From NCBI GenBank assembly GCA_945273835.1, contig CALYPL010000005.1, positions 53,322-117,321 of the forward strand: a DNA stretch of 64,000 nt, given 5' to 3'. Every line of letters begins with the position of its first letter. The stretch's first letter is position 1. Below the pieces are notes generated by a model. That model saw nothing but the letters and a program-made list of their open reading frames with translations. It did no database searches and was not told where the DNA came from. Source of the stretch: an uncultured Dysgonomonas sp. GTDB taxonomy: Bacteria; Bacteroidota; Bacteroidia; Bacteroidales; Dysgonomonadaceae. Positions 1 to 8,621 of the stretch are shown here, in pieces. Made by a program: the position numbers and the translations under genes.

Positions 1-70
1 TTTTATTACGTTCATCTTGCTTGTCGGCATTAGCATGATTAACAGTATCACTTACTTTATCCAGTTTCAT
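1..70 (-). CDS. Partial CDS, N-terminus only; possibly signal peptidase I
   Basis: An ATG on the minus strand at 68-70 opens a frame of 23 codons that runs off the left edge (begins MKLDKVSDTVNHAN). It lies 10 bp downstream of dapB on the same strand, so it is probably co-transcribed with it. In Bacteroides-type genomes dapB is followed by lepB, and a polar segment before the first membrane helix would fit; that is synteny only. The visible residues carry no diagnostic motif. Confidence 0.4.
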   Translation of the reverse strand, partial: MKLDKVSDTVNHANADKQDERNK

Positions 71-80
71 CTTTACATTA

Positions 81-797
81 TTAAAATTTTAATAAATCAC
101 TCATACCCAAAAAGCCTCTCTTGTCTTTTATAAATTCGGCAGCAACAACGGCTCCCAACGCAAACCCTTTACGGCTTATGGCGTCATGCTTAATGCTGAT
201 AGTGTCTACCTCTGATTCGTATACAATTTCATGAATACCGGGTACTTCTCCTTCACGAATACAATGAATTGCAATATCAGATGCTTTGTTTTCCTTTTCA
301 AGACTCCAGTTTTTTTTACGATCAAGATTCTTAACAATGTCTTCTGCCAAAGTTATGGCTGTGCCGCTTGGCGCATCAAGTTTATGTATATGATGGATTT
401 CTTCCATCTTCACATTATAATCTGGATACTTATTCATTATACGTGCTAAATATTCATTTAACGCAAAAAAGATATTGACCCCCAAACTATAATTTGAAGC
501 ATAAAAGAAGGTTTGTTTACCGTCAATACACGCTGTTTTAACTTCGTCAAGATGCTCCAACCAACCTGTTGTTCCTGCTACAACCGGTATGTGTGCAGCA
601 AAACATTTGCGGTAATTCTCAATTGCACTTGCAGGTGTGGAAAACTCAATCGCCACATCTGCACTCTTGAAGGCAGGAGAGTCGAAATCAATAGTATTGT
701 TCACATCAATTATAGAAACAATTTCATGCCCTCTTTCAATTACAACCTGCTCAATTTGATGGCCCATTTTACCATAGCCAATCAAAGCTATTCTCAT
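81..797 (-). CDS. dapB: 4-hydroxy-tetrahydrodipicolinate reductase DapB
   Basis: Reduces hydroxy-tetrahydrodipicolinate with NAD(P)H in the diaminopimelate/lysine pathway in the cytosol. The 238-residue protein shows the N-terminal dinucleotide loop GYGKMG (residues 7-12), the GTTGW segment (75-79) and the family signature EIHHIHKLDAPSGTA (133-147), which holds the catalytic His pair and the Lys. Length is at the short end of the family (E. coli 273), as is usual for Bacteroidota. The next minus-strand gene starts 10 bp downstream, suggesting an operon. A TATATTTG element at 829-836 could be its promoter. Confidence 0.96.
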   Translation of the reverse strand: MRIALIGYGKMGHQIEQVVIERGHEIVSIIDVNNTIDFDSPAFKSADVAIEFSTPASAIENYRKCFAAHIPVVAGTTGWLEHLDEVKTACIDGKQTFFYASNYSLGVNIFFALNEYLARIMNKYPDYNVKMEEIHHIHKLDAPSGTAITLAEDIVKNLDRKKNWSLEKENKASDIAIHCIREGEVPGIHEIVYESEVDTISIKHDAISRKGFALGAVVAAEFIKDKRGFLGMSDLLKF

Positions 798-828
798 GTA
801 ATTCTAAATTATTTATTGACAAATATTG

Positions 829-836
829 CAAATATA
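829..836 (-). promoter_or_regulatory. Putative Bacteroidota -7 element for dapB
   Basis: TATATTTG on the minus strand matches the Bacteroidota consensus TAnnTTTG and lies about 32 bp upstream of the dapB ATG. No convincing -33 TTTG is seen at the right spacing. Confidence 0.4.
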
Positions 837-1128
837 CGTAAAACTTATATTTATTAGGATTTAAAAAAGACAAAGAATTGATTTTACTTCCAAATTATCA
901 GGCAATTATTTTTCAATTTTAACATTTTAATACAACAAGACACCTATATAGCTACTTAAAAATCAAATAATTATCTGATTAAATACTATTAAGCCAATAA
1001 TCTGAATTTGATTGCAATTAAAATAGCAAATACCTTTTAAAGATTAAAATAAATCGAATAAATAAGGTTCATAAAACAAAGATGTTGCACTGAACACATT
1101 TTAACAAGCGTCAAAAAAGAAATTTGAC

Positions 1129-1136
1129 TAATTTTG
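1129..1136 (+). promoter_or_regulatory. Putative Bacteroidota -7 element for mnmG
   Basis: TAATTTTG matches TAnnTTTG and lies 28 bp upstream of the ATG at 1165, giving a short leader. The -33 element is weak. Confidence 0.45.
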
Positions 1137-1164
1137 CGATTAAAATAAATTGATAATAAAACAG

Positions 1165-3039
1165 ATGGATTTTAAATACGATGTAATAGTAGTAGGGGCA
1201 GGACATGCAGGCTGTGAAGCAGCTGTTGCAGCAGCAAATATGGGTTCAAAAACACTACTCATAACAATGGACATGAATAAGATCGCGCAAATGAGTTGCA
1301 ACCCTGCCGTCGGAGGAATAGCGAAAGGACAGATAGTTCGTGAAATAGACGCTTTAGGTGGTCAAATGGGAATCGTAACAGACATTACAGCTATTCAGTT
1401 CCGCATGCTAAACCGATCTAAAGGACCCGCCATGTGGAGCCCAAGAGCTCAAAGCGACAGGTCTAAATTCATTTTAAAATGGCGTGAAATAATCGAGAAT
1501 ACTGATAATCTTTACATGTGGCAAGATACCGTTACTTCTCTCTTGATTAAAAATAATATAGCAACGGGTGTTGTAACTGCTATGGGGGTAGAATTTCACG
1601 CTAATACAGTGGTATTGACAAACGGTACATTTTTAAATGGATTAATGCATATCGGCAGAACACAACTTCAGGGAGGTCGCATATCTGAACCTGCATCTTA
1701 TGGAATAACTGAACAATTAAAGGAAATAGGTTTTACAACTGACAGAATGAAAACAGGAACTCCTGTCAGAATAGACGGCAGAAGTGTAGACTTCAGTTTG
1801 ATGACTGAACAAAAAGGAGAAAACGATTTTCATAAATTTTCTTACCTTGATTTTAAACCAAGGCAATTACACCAGTTGAGTTGTTGGATTTGTTATACGA
1901 ATGAGGAAGTACATGACACACTCCGGAATGGCTTAGACGAATCTCCCCTTTATAACGGACAAATAAAAAGTATTGGTCCGAGATACTGTCCAAGTATTGA
2001 AACAAAAATAGTAACGTTTGCCGATAAAGCTGCGCATCAATTATTTTTAGAACCAGAGGGCGAAAACACACAAGAATATTATCTGAATGGATTTTCATCT
2101 TCTCTTCCACTTGACATACAGATTAAAGCGTTACAAAAAATTCCGGCATTTAAGAACATACATATATTCAGACCGGGTTACGCTATCGAATACGATTTTT
2201 TTGACCCGACTCAATTAACTCACACTTTAGAAACCAAACTGGTGAAAAACTTATTTTTCGCCGGGCAGATAAATGGAACTACCGGCTATGAAGAAGCTGC
2301 TGGGCAAGGATTGATAGCAGGAATTAACGCCCATTTAAAAGCACATGGCAACGATGAGTTTGTATTGAATCGTGACGAAGCTTATATCGGTGTATTGATT
2401 GACGATCTTGTTACAAAAGGTGTCGATGAACCATATCGCATGTTTACATCAAGAGCTGAATATCGTATATTACTGAGACAAGATGATGCGGATGCTCGTT
2501 TGACGCAAAAAGGTTATGACTTAAATTTAGCAACTAAAGAGCGCATAGAATTGTATAAGGAAAAAGAAATGGAGATTAACAGACTTATCAATTTTGCTTC
2601 AAATTATTCTTTAAAACCTGAATACATAAACCCGGGTTTAGAAAAATTAGGCTCGTCTCCTTTAAAACAAGGGGTAAAATTAAAAGATGTGATTTCAAGA
2701 CCTCAGATTACAATAGAACAAATTTCAGAATTTATTCCCACACTTAAAGCAGAATTGGACAAAGTCCCCAATCGTAAAGAAGAAATAATTGAAGCAACAG
2801 AGATCAGAATTAAATATGAAGGGTATATAAAGAGAGAACAGTTGATCGCAGATAAAATAAACAGACTTGAAAACATTCAGATCAAAGACAAATTTGACTA
2901 CAAACAAATCACGTCGCTCTCAATTGAAGCAAGGCAAAAACTCGAAAAAATAAACCCACAGACAATTGCTCAAGCGAGTCGAATACCAGGAGTATCACCA
3001 AATGACATTTCAATACTTCTAGTATTATTGGGTCGATAA
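1165..3039 (+). CDS. mnmG: tRNA uridine-5-carboxymethylaminomethyl modification enzyme MnmG
   Basis: FAD enzyme that, with MnmE, installs the cmnm5 group on wobble uridine 34 of tRNAs. Seen: N-terminal FAD motif VVGAGHAG directly after the start, the MnmG signature SCNPAVGGIAKGQ, and the second signature YCPSIETKIVTFADK; the C-terminal helical tRNA/MnmE-binding part is complete. The frame is open from a TTG at 1150, but the ATG at 1165 starts the protein where family members begin (MDFKYDVIVVGAG), giving 624 residues. Two parS sites follow its stop codon directly. MnmG (GidA) lies close to the replication origin in many bacteria. Confidence 0.97.
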   Translation: MDFKYDVIVVGAGHAGCEAAVAAANMGSKTLLITMDMNKIAQMSCNPAVGGIAKGQIVREIDALGGQMGIVTDITAIQFRMLNRSKGPAMWSPRAQSDRSKFILKWREIIENTDNLYMWQDTVTSLLIKNNIATGVVTAMGVEFHANTVVLTNGTFLNGLMHIGRTQLQGGRISEPASYGITEQLKEIGFTTDRMKTGTPVRIDGRSVDFSLMTEQKGENDFHKFSYLDFKPRQLHQLSCWICYTNEEVHDTLRNGLDESPLYNGQIKSIGPRYCPSIETKIVTFADKAAHQLFLEPEGENTQEYYLNGFSSSLPLDIQIKALQKIPAFKNIHIFRPGYAIEYDFFDPTQLTHTLETKLVKNLFFAGQINGTTGYEEAAGQGLIAGINAHLKAHGNDEFVLNRDEAYIGVLIDDLVTKGVDEPYRMFTSRAEYRILLRQDDADARLTQKGYDLNLATKERIELYKEKEMEINRLINFASNYSLKPEYINPGLEKLGSSPLKQGVKLKDVISRPQITIEQISEFIPTLKAELDKVPNRKEEIIEATEIRIKYEGYIKREQLIADKINRLENIQIKDKFDYKQITSLSIEARQKLEKINPQTIAQASRIPGVSPNDISILLVLLGR

Positions 3040-3045
3040 ACATTC

Positions 3046-3061
3046 TGTTCCACGTGGAACA
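3046..3061. promoter_or_regulatory. parS centromere-like site 1 (ParB binding)
   Basis: TGTTCCACGTGGAACA is a perfect 16-bp palindrome differing from the canonical chromosomal parS (TGTTTCACGTGAAACA) only by one symmetric base pair in each half. The dyad symmetry extends perfectly to 26 bp (3041-3066). It begins 6 bp after the mnmG stop. There is no T-tract, so it is a poor terminator candidate. ParB/ParA genes are not in the window. Confidence 0.85.
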
Positions 3062-3079
3062 GAATGTAAAAACAATACA

Positions 3080-3095
3080 TGTTTCACGTGAAACA
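3080..3095. promoter_or_regulatory. parS centromere site 2 (ParB binding)
   Basis: TGTTTCACGTGAAACA is identical to the widely conserved bacterial chromosomal parS. Its centre is 34 bp from that of site 1, about three helical turns. It lies upstream of the chosen apt start at 3126, which argues against the longer apt frame that would run through it. Confidence 0.92.
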
Positions 3096-3125
3096 ACCAC
3101 AATAAACCAGTACAAAATAAACCAA

Positions 3126-3677
3126 ATGACTGAAAAAGAAAAAAAGCAAAAGCTAAAAGCATTGAAGGATACCGTCAGAAATATTCCGGATTTCCCTATT
3201 CCCGGAATACAATTTAAAGACGTTACTCCCCTATTTAAGACTAAAGAGTCTTTACGAGACCTTAGTGATGTCTTAGTTGAAGAATATAAGAATAAAGGCA
3301 TAACGAAGGTCGTTGGAATTGAATCAAGAGGCTTTATCATGGGTCCAATCGTGGCACTTGAATTGAATGCCGGATTTATACCAATCAGAAAAGAAGGAAA
3401 ACTGCCTGCAGACGTTTTTGAAGAAGCATACGAAAAGGAATATGGTATTGACAAAATACAAATACATAAGGACTCTTTGTCGGAAAATGACGTAGTATTA
3501 CTACACGATGATCTGTTGGCAACGGGTGGTACAATGCTTGCCGCAGTAAATCTTGTAAGAAAAGCAGGAGTAAAGAAGATTTATGTAAATTTTATAATCG
3601 AGCTTGAAGATTTGAAAGGCAGAGTGCTATTTCCTGAAGAAATTGAAGTTGTATCTTTAATTAAGTTTGGTATTTAA
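3126..3677 (+). CDS. apt: Adenine phosphoribosyltransferase
   Basis: Converts adenine and PRPP to AMP (purine salvage, cytosol). The start at ATG 3126 gives 183 residues (MTEKEKKQKL), matching family length. The frame is open from 3054, but that extension is read through the parS sites. Seen: the RNIPDFPIPGIQFKDVTPLF family opening, GIESRGFIMG, and the PRPP-binding loop VVLLHDDLLATGGTMLAA with its acidic pair. The gene follows mnmG on the same strand, with the parS pair between them. Confidence 0.95.
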   Translation: MTEKEKKQKLKALKDTVRNIPDFPIPGIQFKDVTPLFKTKESLRDLSDVLVEEYKNKGITKVVGIESRGFIMGPIVALELNAGFIPIRKEGKLPADVFEEAYEKEYGIDKIQIHKDSLSENDVVLLHDDLLATGGTMLAAVNLVRKAGVKKIYVNFIIELEDLKGRVLFPEEIEVVSLIKFGI

Positions 3678-3767
3678 AGAGATTTATCTTAGAATCATCT
3701 TTCTTAAGAGTAAACATATCCGTATTACAACTGTTTTCTTTAAATAGAGAAGTTTTTTATAAAGCAT

Positions 3768-5609
3768 ATGGCAAAAAAGCAAGACATTGATTATTTAAAT
3801 AATATAATTAAGAATATCCCTGAAAAACCGGGATGTTATCAATATTATGACGAAAATAATGTAATCATATATGTTGGTAAAGCTAAAAATCTAAAGAAAA
3901 GAGTGTCATCATATTTTACAAAGAGCCATGACCACAGCCCCAAAACCCGTATTCTTGTAAGTAAAATAAGAGACATAAAATACATTATAGTGGATTCTGA
4001 AGCTGATACATTGCTTTTAGAAAACAATCTGATTAAGGAGCTGCAACCAAGGTATAATGTACTGCTAAAAGATGACAAAACATATGCTTCTATTGTTGTC
4101 AGAAATGAATATTTCCCAAGAGTAGAACAAACAAGAAACATTGTAAATAACGGATCGCTTTATTATGGTCCATACCCCAGCGGGAATAGCATTAAAACAC
4201 TATTAGAGACAGTACATAAAATTTATCCTATCAGAACATGCTCGCTTAATCTTACACCTGAAAAAATTAAAGAAGGTAAATACAATGTATGTCTCGAATA
4301 CCACCTGAAAAGGTGCAAAGGTCCTTGCATTGGATTGCAATCGCATGAAGATTATATACAGAATGTAGAAGTCGTTAAAGAGATTTTAAAAGGTAATACA
4401 ACAGAAGTAAGTGAAAAGATATATAATAAGATGATGGAGTTTGCAGAAGTCCAAAACTTTGAAGATGCAGAAAAATTAAAAGAAAAATATCTTATCATAG
4501 AAAACTTCAAAAACAGGTCAACAGTAGTCAGCAGCATTAAATATAATATAGATATATATAGTTATGAAGAAGATGCAAATTCAGGCTATATAAACTATCT
4601 AAGCGTACATAATGGAGCTATTATTCAAGCATATACTTTTGAGTATAAGAAAAAATTGGATGAAACAAAGGAAGAACTGTTAGAATTAGGCATATTTGAA
4701 ATGAGAAAACGGTTCAAGTCTGAATCAAGAGAAATAGTAGTTCCGTTTTATCCGCAATCTCTGCTCGATGGCATCACCTATACTATCCCACAGCGGGGTG
4801 ATAAAAAGAAATTATTACTTTTATCCATTAAAAATGTCAAACAATTTAAGATAGACAAGCTGAAAAAGGCAGAATCTCTTAATCCTGAACAACGTAACAC
4901 ACGCATATTAAAAGATATGCAGAATGATTTGCACCTTAAAGAACTACCTATACATGTAGAATGTTTTGATAACTCAAATATACAAGGTACTAATCCCGTT
5001 TCGTCCTGCGTAGTTTTCAAGATGGGTAAACCATCAAAGAAGGATTATCGTCATTTCAACGTAAAAACGGTAATAGGTCCTGATGACTTTTCAACAATGA
5101 GGGAAGTTATACACAGAAGGTATAGCAGGCTCTTGATGGAAGACGCTCCCCTCCCCCAACTTATCATAATTGATGGTGGTAAAGGGCAATTAAGAGCAGC
5201 CAGTGAATCTTTGAAAGAGCTGGGATTATATGGTAAAATCGCTATTGTGGGCATTGCTAAACGTTTAGAAGAGATATATTACCCTGAAGATTCTATACCT
5301 TTATATTTAGACAAAAACTCTGAAACACTAAAAATTATTCAACACCTCAGGGATGAAGCTCATAGATTCGGAATTACTTTTCATCGGAAAAAAAGAAGTA
5401 TTGAGCAGACCAAATCCGAACTTGATAATATAAAAGGAATAGGCGAAGAAACTAAGAAAGCATTATTAAAACATTTCAGAAGTGTAAAGAGAGTTAGGTC
5501 AGCTTCAGTCGAGGAGTTAGAACAAGTTGTAGGCAAGCATAAAACGCGTTTAATAAAAGAATATTTTTCTATAAACACCGATGCTTTAGCACATAAATCT
5601 GATGATTAA
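3768..5609 (+). CDS. uvrC: Excinuclease ABC subunit C
   Basis: Makes the dual incisions in nucleotide excision repair with UvrA/UvrB. The 613-residue protein has the expected order: GIY-YIG nuclease domain near residues 15-95 (KPGCYQYYD, IYVGKAKNLKKRV), a Cys-bearing RCKGPCIG segment, a UVR helix pair around 200-240 (QNFEDAEKLKEKY), the RNase H-like second nuclease domain (ECFDNSNIQGTNPV, IIDGGKGQL, DEAHRFGITFHRKKRS) and C-terminal helix-hairpin-helix motifs (IKGIGEETKKALLKHF). It appears intact. It lies upstream of dtd on the same strand, 63 bp apart. Confidence 0.97.
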   Translation: MAKKQDIDYLNNIIKNIPEKPGCYQYYDENNVIIYVGKAKNLKKRVSSYFTKSHDHSPKTRILVSKIRDIKYIIVDSEADTLLLENNLIKELQPRYNVLLKDDKTYASIVVRNEYFPRVEQTRNIVNNGSLYYGPYPSGNSIKTLLETVHKIYPIRTCSLNLTPEKIKEGKYNVCLEYHLKRCKGPCIGLQSHEDYIQNVEVVKEILKGNTTEVSEKIYNKMMEFAEVQNFEDAEKLKEKYLIIENFKNRSTVVSSIKYNIDIYSYEEDANSGYINYLSVHNGAIIQAYTFEYKKKLDETKEELLELGIFEMRKRFKSESREIVVPFYPQSLLDGITYTIPQRGDKKKLLLLSIKNVKQFKIDKLKKAESLNPEQRNTRILKDMQNDLHLKELPIHVECFDNSNIQGTNPVSSCVVFKMGKPSKKDYRHFNVKTVIGPDDFSTMREVIHRRYSRLLMEDAPLPQLIIIDGGKGQLRAASESLKELGLYGKIAIVGIAKRLEEIYYPEDSIPLYLDKNSETLKIIQHLRDEAHRFGITFHRKKRSIEQTKSELDNIKGIGEETKKALLKHFRSVKRVRSASVEELEQVVGKHKTRLIKEYFSINTDALAHKSDD

Positions 5610-5672
5610 TGTGCTTTTAAAATACAATAAAATAACTACATTTATTTACTGATAAATTTAAACAATAAATTA

Positions 5673-6125
5673 ATGAGAGTATTGATTCAACGGGTCATAA
5701 AAGCATCAGTAGCCATCAATAAAACGATAAAATCGCAAATAAACGAAGGCTTGCTTATATTGGTCGGCATTGAAGATGCTGATAGTAATATAGATATTGA
5801 ATGGCTATGCCAAAAAATAATAAACTTACGTATATTCAACGATGAAAATGGCATAATGAATAGATCTGTTACAGAATGTAATTACGAAATATTAGTTGTC
5901 TCACAATTTACCTTATTTGCTTCTACTAAGAAAGGTAACCGTCCTTCATATATAAATGCGGCCAAATCGGATATATCTAAGCCTATGTATGAAAAATTCT
6001 GTTCCCACTTGAGTGATAAATTAGGCAAATCAGTACAAACGGGCGAATTTGGTGCAGATATGAATATAGAACTTATAAATAATGGACCTGTTACTATATG
6101 GATAGACTCTAAAAATAAAGAATGA
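5673..6125 (+). CDS. dtd: D-aminoacyl-tRNA deacylase
   Basis: Hydrolyses D-aminoacyl-tRNAs (and mischarged Gly-tRNAAla), a translation proofreading step. The 150 residues match DTD length. Seen: the start MRVLIQRVIKASV, the catalytic SQFTLFAS motif, NRPSYINAA, and the Gly-cisPro loop in NNGPVTIWID near the C-terminus. Its stop overlaps the next start (ATGA at 6122-6125), so it is translationally coupled to the MazG-like gene. Confidence 0.96.
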   Translation: MRVLIQRVIKASVAINKTIKSQINEGLLILVGIEDADSNIDIEWLCQKIINLRIFNDENGIMNRSVTECNYEILVVSQFTLFASTKKGNRPSYINAAKSDISKPMYEKFCSHLSDKLGKSVQTGEFGADMNIELINNGPVTIWIDSKNKE

Positions 6126-6451
6126 TGAAATTAGCAGAAGCTCAAAAGGAAGTTGACGAATGGATAAAAAAATACGGAGTTCGTTATTTCAATGAATTAA
6201 CAAATCTAGCAATTCTCACCGAAGAAGTTGGGGAATTAGCACGTATTATAGCCCGGAAATACGGAGAACAATCATCTAAAGAAAGTGATCTTAATAAAGA
6301 TTTAGCTGATGAAATGGCTGACGTTCTTTGGGTATTGATTTGTCTGGCTAATCAGACCGGTGTAGATTTAACCAAAGCATTCCGAAAAAATATGGATAAG
6401 AAAACCAATAGAGATAATATAAGGCATTTAAACAATCCCAAATTAAAATAA
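6122..6451 (+). CDS. MazG-like nucleotide pyrophosphohydrolase
   Basis: A 109-residue all-alpha NTP-PPase-type protein: the EEVGELARII segment and the later DLADEMADVLWVLICLANQTGVDL give the two acidic helix motifs (ExxE and ExxD) that bind metal in MazG/dUTPase-like enzymes. It probably hydrolyses non-canonical nucleoside triphosphates; the substrate cannot be told from sequence. The start overlaps the dtd stop (ATGA), and an alternative ATG follows at 6125. deoC follows 5 bp after its stop, so dtd-mazG-deoC look like one operon. Confidence 0.88.
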   Translation: MMKLAEAQKEVDEWIKKYGVRYFNELTNLAILTEEVGELARIIARKYGEQSSKESDLNKDLADEMADVLWVLICLANQTGVDLTKAFRKNMDKKTNRDNIRHLNNPKLK

Positions 6452-6456
6452 AAACG

Positions 6457-7326
6457 ATGGAAAGAGACAAATATCAAGAAGTGCTATCAAAATATAACAC
6501 TAATCTTAAAGATGATGATATCAAAGCGAAAGTAAAAGATTTAATTGACAAAAATTTCGCTGAAAACAACAACAAAGAGGTATATAAAAAGATTTATTCT
6601 TGTCTTGACTTAACATCATTAGGTGCAACTGATACGACCGAAGAAATCTGGAAATTTACTGAAACTGTCAATGATTTTGAAGGCAAATATTCGGATATGG
6701 ATAATGTGGCGGCAATATGCGTTTATCCTAATATGGTGGAAACTGTAAAAGAAGCTCTGACAGCCAATGTAAAGATAGCAAGTGTAGCTGGAGGCTTCCC
6801 CACTTCACAAACATTTACTGAAGTCAAAATAGCTGAAACAGCACTTGCTGTTGCATCAGGAGCTGACGAAATAGATATAGTCATTAGTTTAAGCAAATTT
6901 ATGGATGGCAATTATGAAGAAATGTGCGATGAAATCCAGGAAATAAAATATTCCTGCAAGGATAGCAAAATGAAAGTTATTCTTGAAACCGGGGCTATCA
7001 AATCAGCATCTAATATAATGAAAGCATCTATTTTAGCTTTATATTCAGGAGCAGACTTTTTAAAAACTTCGACAGGAAAGGGGTACGAGGGGGCAACACT
7101 TGAAGCTGCTTATATAATGTGCAACGCTATAAAAGAATACACGATGAAAACTGGTGTTAATGCAGGATTTAAAGCTTCAGGAGGGATTTCTACCACCGAA
7201 GATGCTGTAAAGTATTATACTATAGCAAAATCAATTTTAGGCGATGAAAGGATGAATAAAGACCATTTTAGAATCGGAACGAGTAAATTAGCAGCTGATT
7301 TATTAAATGACATTATAGAAGAATAG
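6457..7326 (+). CDS. deoC: Deoxyribose-phosphate aldolase
   Basis: Cleaves 2-deoxyribose-5-phosphate to glyceraldehyde-3-phosphate and acetaldehyde (deoxynucleoside catabolism). Class I aldolase, TIM barrel, 289 residues, of the longer E. coli-like subtype. Seen: CLDLTSLGATDT near residue 50, the Schiff-base Lys in FLKTSTGKGY (K203), and the second Lys in GFKASGGI. It closes the dtd-mazG-deoC run on plus. Its neighbour downstream is convergent. Confidence 0.95.
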   Translation: MERDKYQEVLSKYNTNLKDDDIKAKVKDLIDKNFAENNNKEVYKKIYSCLDLTSLGATDTTEEIWKFTETVNDFEGKYSDMDNVAAICVYPNMVETVKEALTANVKIASVAGGFPTSQTFTEVKIAETALAVASGADEIDIVISLSKFMDGNYEEMCDEIQEIKYSCKDSKMKVILETGAIKSASNIMKASILALYSGADFLKTSTGKGYEGATLEAAYIMCNAIKEYTMKTGVNAGFKASGGISTTEDAVKYYTIAKSILGDERMNKDHFRIGTSKLAADLLNDIIEE

Positions 7327-7422
7327 AATTAGTGAAAAGATGATTGAATATCAACTTATAAATTTATTATATACTAAACAATTTCTATTTCTAAATAGCC
7401 ACTATTCTATCTTATTTATATT

Positions 7423-7457
7423 AAAAAAAAGAGGAATAAATTAATTTTATTCCTCTT
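7423..7457 (-). terminator. Intrinsic terminator of the polyprenyl synthase gene
   Basis: A 12-bp stem (AAGAGGAATAAA / TTTATTCCTCTT, loop of 5) followed on the minus strand by a run of T. It lies just past the minus-strand gene ending at 7480; on plus the T-tract is poor. Confidence 0.75.
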
Positions 7458-7479
7458 CATTTAGATATATAATTGGTAT

Positions 7480-8451
7480 TTAGTAAGATCTGTTTACAAT
7501 ATAATAGATCACATCTTCTAAACCTTTTCTCATTGAATCATCTTTGATAGAACTAATAAGGTTCAAAGCCTTATTTTTATATTCTTCCATCTTTTTATAA
7601 GTATATTCAATACCTCCGTTTTCTTTTGCAAAAGAAATAAGTAATTGAATGTTTTCATCGGTGAAAGCCTTTGAATTTACAATTGCCAACATCTTATCTC
7701 TATTTTTCGCATTCTTGTTTGTGAGAGCGTGCAGCAAAGGTAATGTTATTTTACCCTCATGTATATCATTTCCGGTAGGTTTGCCAACGTTATGGTCAAA
7801 ATAATCGAAAATATCATCGCGCATTTGAAAACAAATTCCGATGTATTCACCAAGACTTTCAAATGTTTCTATTTCTTCCTCTGTGGCATTAACAGATATG
7901 GCACCAACCTTCATACAAACAGACATCAAAGAAGCTGTTTTCTTCTTTATTACCTCGAAATACTCTCTTTCATCAATAATTATCTCTTTAACCAACGATA
8001 ACTGATTAAGTTCTCCTTCTGCAAGATTACGACCCAAGTCAGAAATTTCAGATATAATATCAATATTGCCGGTTAAAACGCTTTTAATCAATGCTGTGGA
8101 CAGAAAATAATCTCCTGCTAAAACAGCCATTTTATTATCATAAATAGCATTTAATGAGACTCTTCCACGACGCATTTTAGATTCATCTACAACATCATCA
8201 TGGATAAGGGAAGCTGTATGCAACAACTCAATTGTTATAGCAGAATTGTATGTAACTTCATTTATATTTCCACATGATTTAGCCGCTAAAAATAAAAGTA
8301 TGGGACGGATATGCTTTCCGTCGGACTTCATTATATAATCAATAATAGATTGAATTCGAATATTATCACAGCTAATTGACTGTTTATAATAAGATTTGAA
8401 TTTTTCTAATTCTGCAGCAATTGGTTCGGCTATCAAGATCTTCTGATCCAT
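7480..8451 (-). CDS. Polyprenyl diphosphate synthase (IspB-like)
   Basis: Trans-prenyltransferase that extends FPP/GPP with IPP, probably to make the menaquinone side chain. The 323-residue protein has the first Asp-rich motif DDVVD (85-89, in LLHTASLIHDDVVDESKMRRG) and the second (RDDIFDYF, about 214-221) followed by GKPTGNDIHEGKITLPLL. N-terminal GKHIRP binds the diphosphate. Chain length cannot be assigned safely. A TAAATTTG element at 8471-8478 (minus) lies about 20 bp upstream of the ATG. polA is divergent. Confidence 0.93.
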   Translation of the reverse strand: MDQKILIAEPIAAELEKFKSYYKQSISCDNIRIQSIIDYIMKSDGKHIRPILLFLAAKSCGNINEVTYNSAITIELLHTASLIHDDVVDESKMRRGRVSLNAIYDNKMAVLAGDYFLSTALIKSVLTGNIDIISEISDLGRNLAEGELNQLSLVKEIIIDEREYFEVIKKKTASLMSVCMKVGAISVNATEEEIETFESLGEYIGICFQMRDDIFDYFDHNVGKPTGNDIHEGKITLPLLHALTNKNAKNRDKMLAIVNSKAFTDENIQLLISFAKENGGIEYTYKKMEEYKNKALNLISSIKDDSMRKGLEDVIYYIVNRSY

Positions 8452-8470
8452 AATTTTTTTTGTTGAGGGA

Positions 8471-8478
8471 CAAATTTA
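8471..8478 (-). promoter_or_regulatory. Putative -7 element for the polyprenyl synthase gene
   Basis: TAAATTTG on minus matches TAnnTTTG, 19 bp upstream of the ATG at 8451. No good -33 box is visible. Confidence 0.4.
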
Positions 8479-8621
8479 CAAATAATTCGTATTATGGGTA
8501 TTAATTATTAATAACTTTGATGTATAAATATAAGGATTATTGCTAATAAAAGTCAAATGTTCAATATTGTGACTATAATATTTCTTATATTCCATTTTCA
8601 AATTCAAAAAAACATCCTGAC

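Larger units (their letters stand above)
798..1164. other. Divergent intergenic region, dapB / mnmG
   Basis: 367 bp of AT-rich DNA between two divergent genes. It holds a TATATTTG -7-type element facing dapB (829-836, minus) and a TAATTTTG element facing mnmG (1129-1136, plus). I see no RNA gene or coding frame in it. Confidence 0.6.

Noticed and set aside
1081..1164. Replication origin (oriC) beside mnmG
   Set aside because: I found no cluster of DnaA boxes (TTATCCACA-like) here or elsewhere in the window, and no dnaA or dnaN gene; the parS sites alone do not place oriC.
3041..3066. 26-bp palindrome after mnmG as a transcription terminator
   Set aside because: No loop and no T-tract; the core matches parS instead.
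3054..3125. Longer N-terminus for Apt from 3054
   Set aside because: It would be translated through both parS palindromes and extend the protein beyond the family's usual length.
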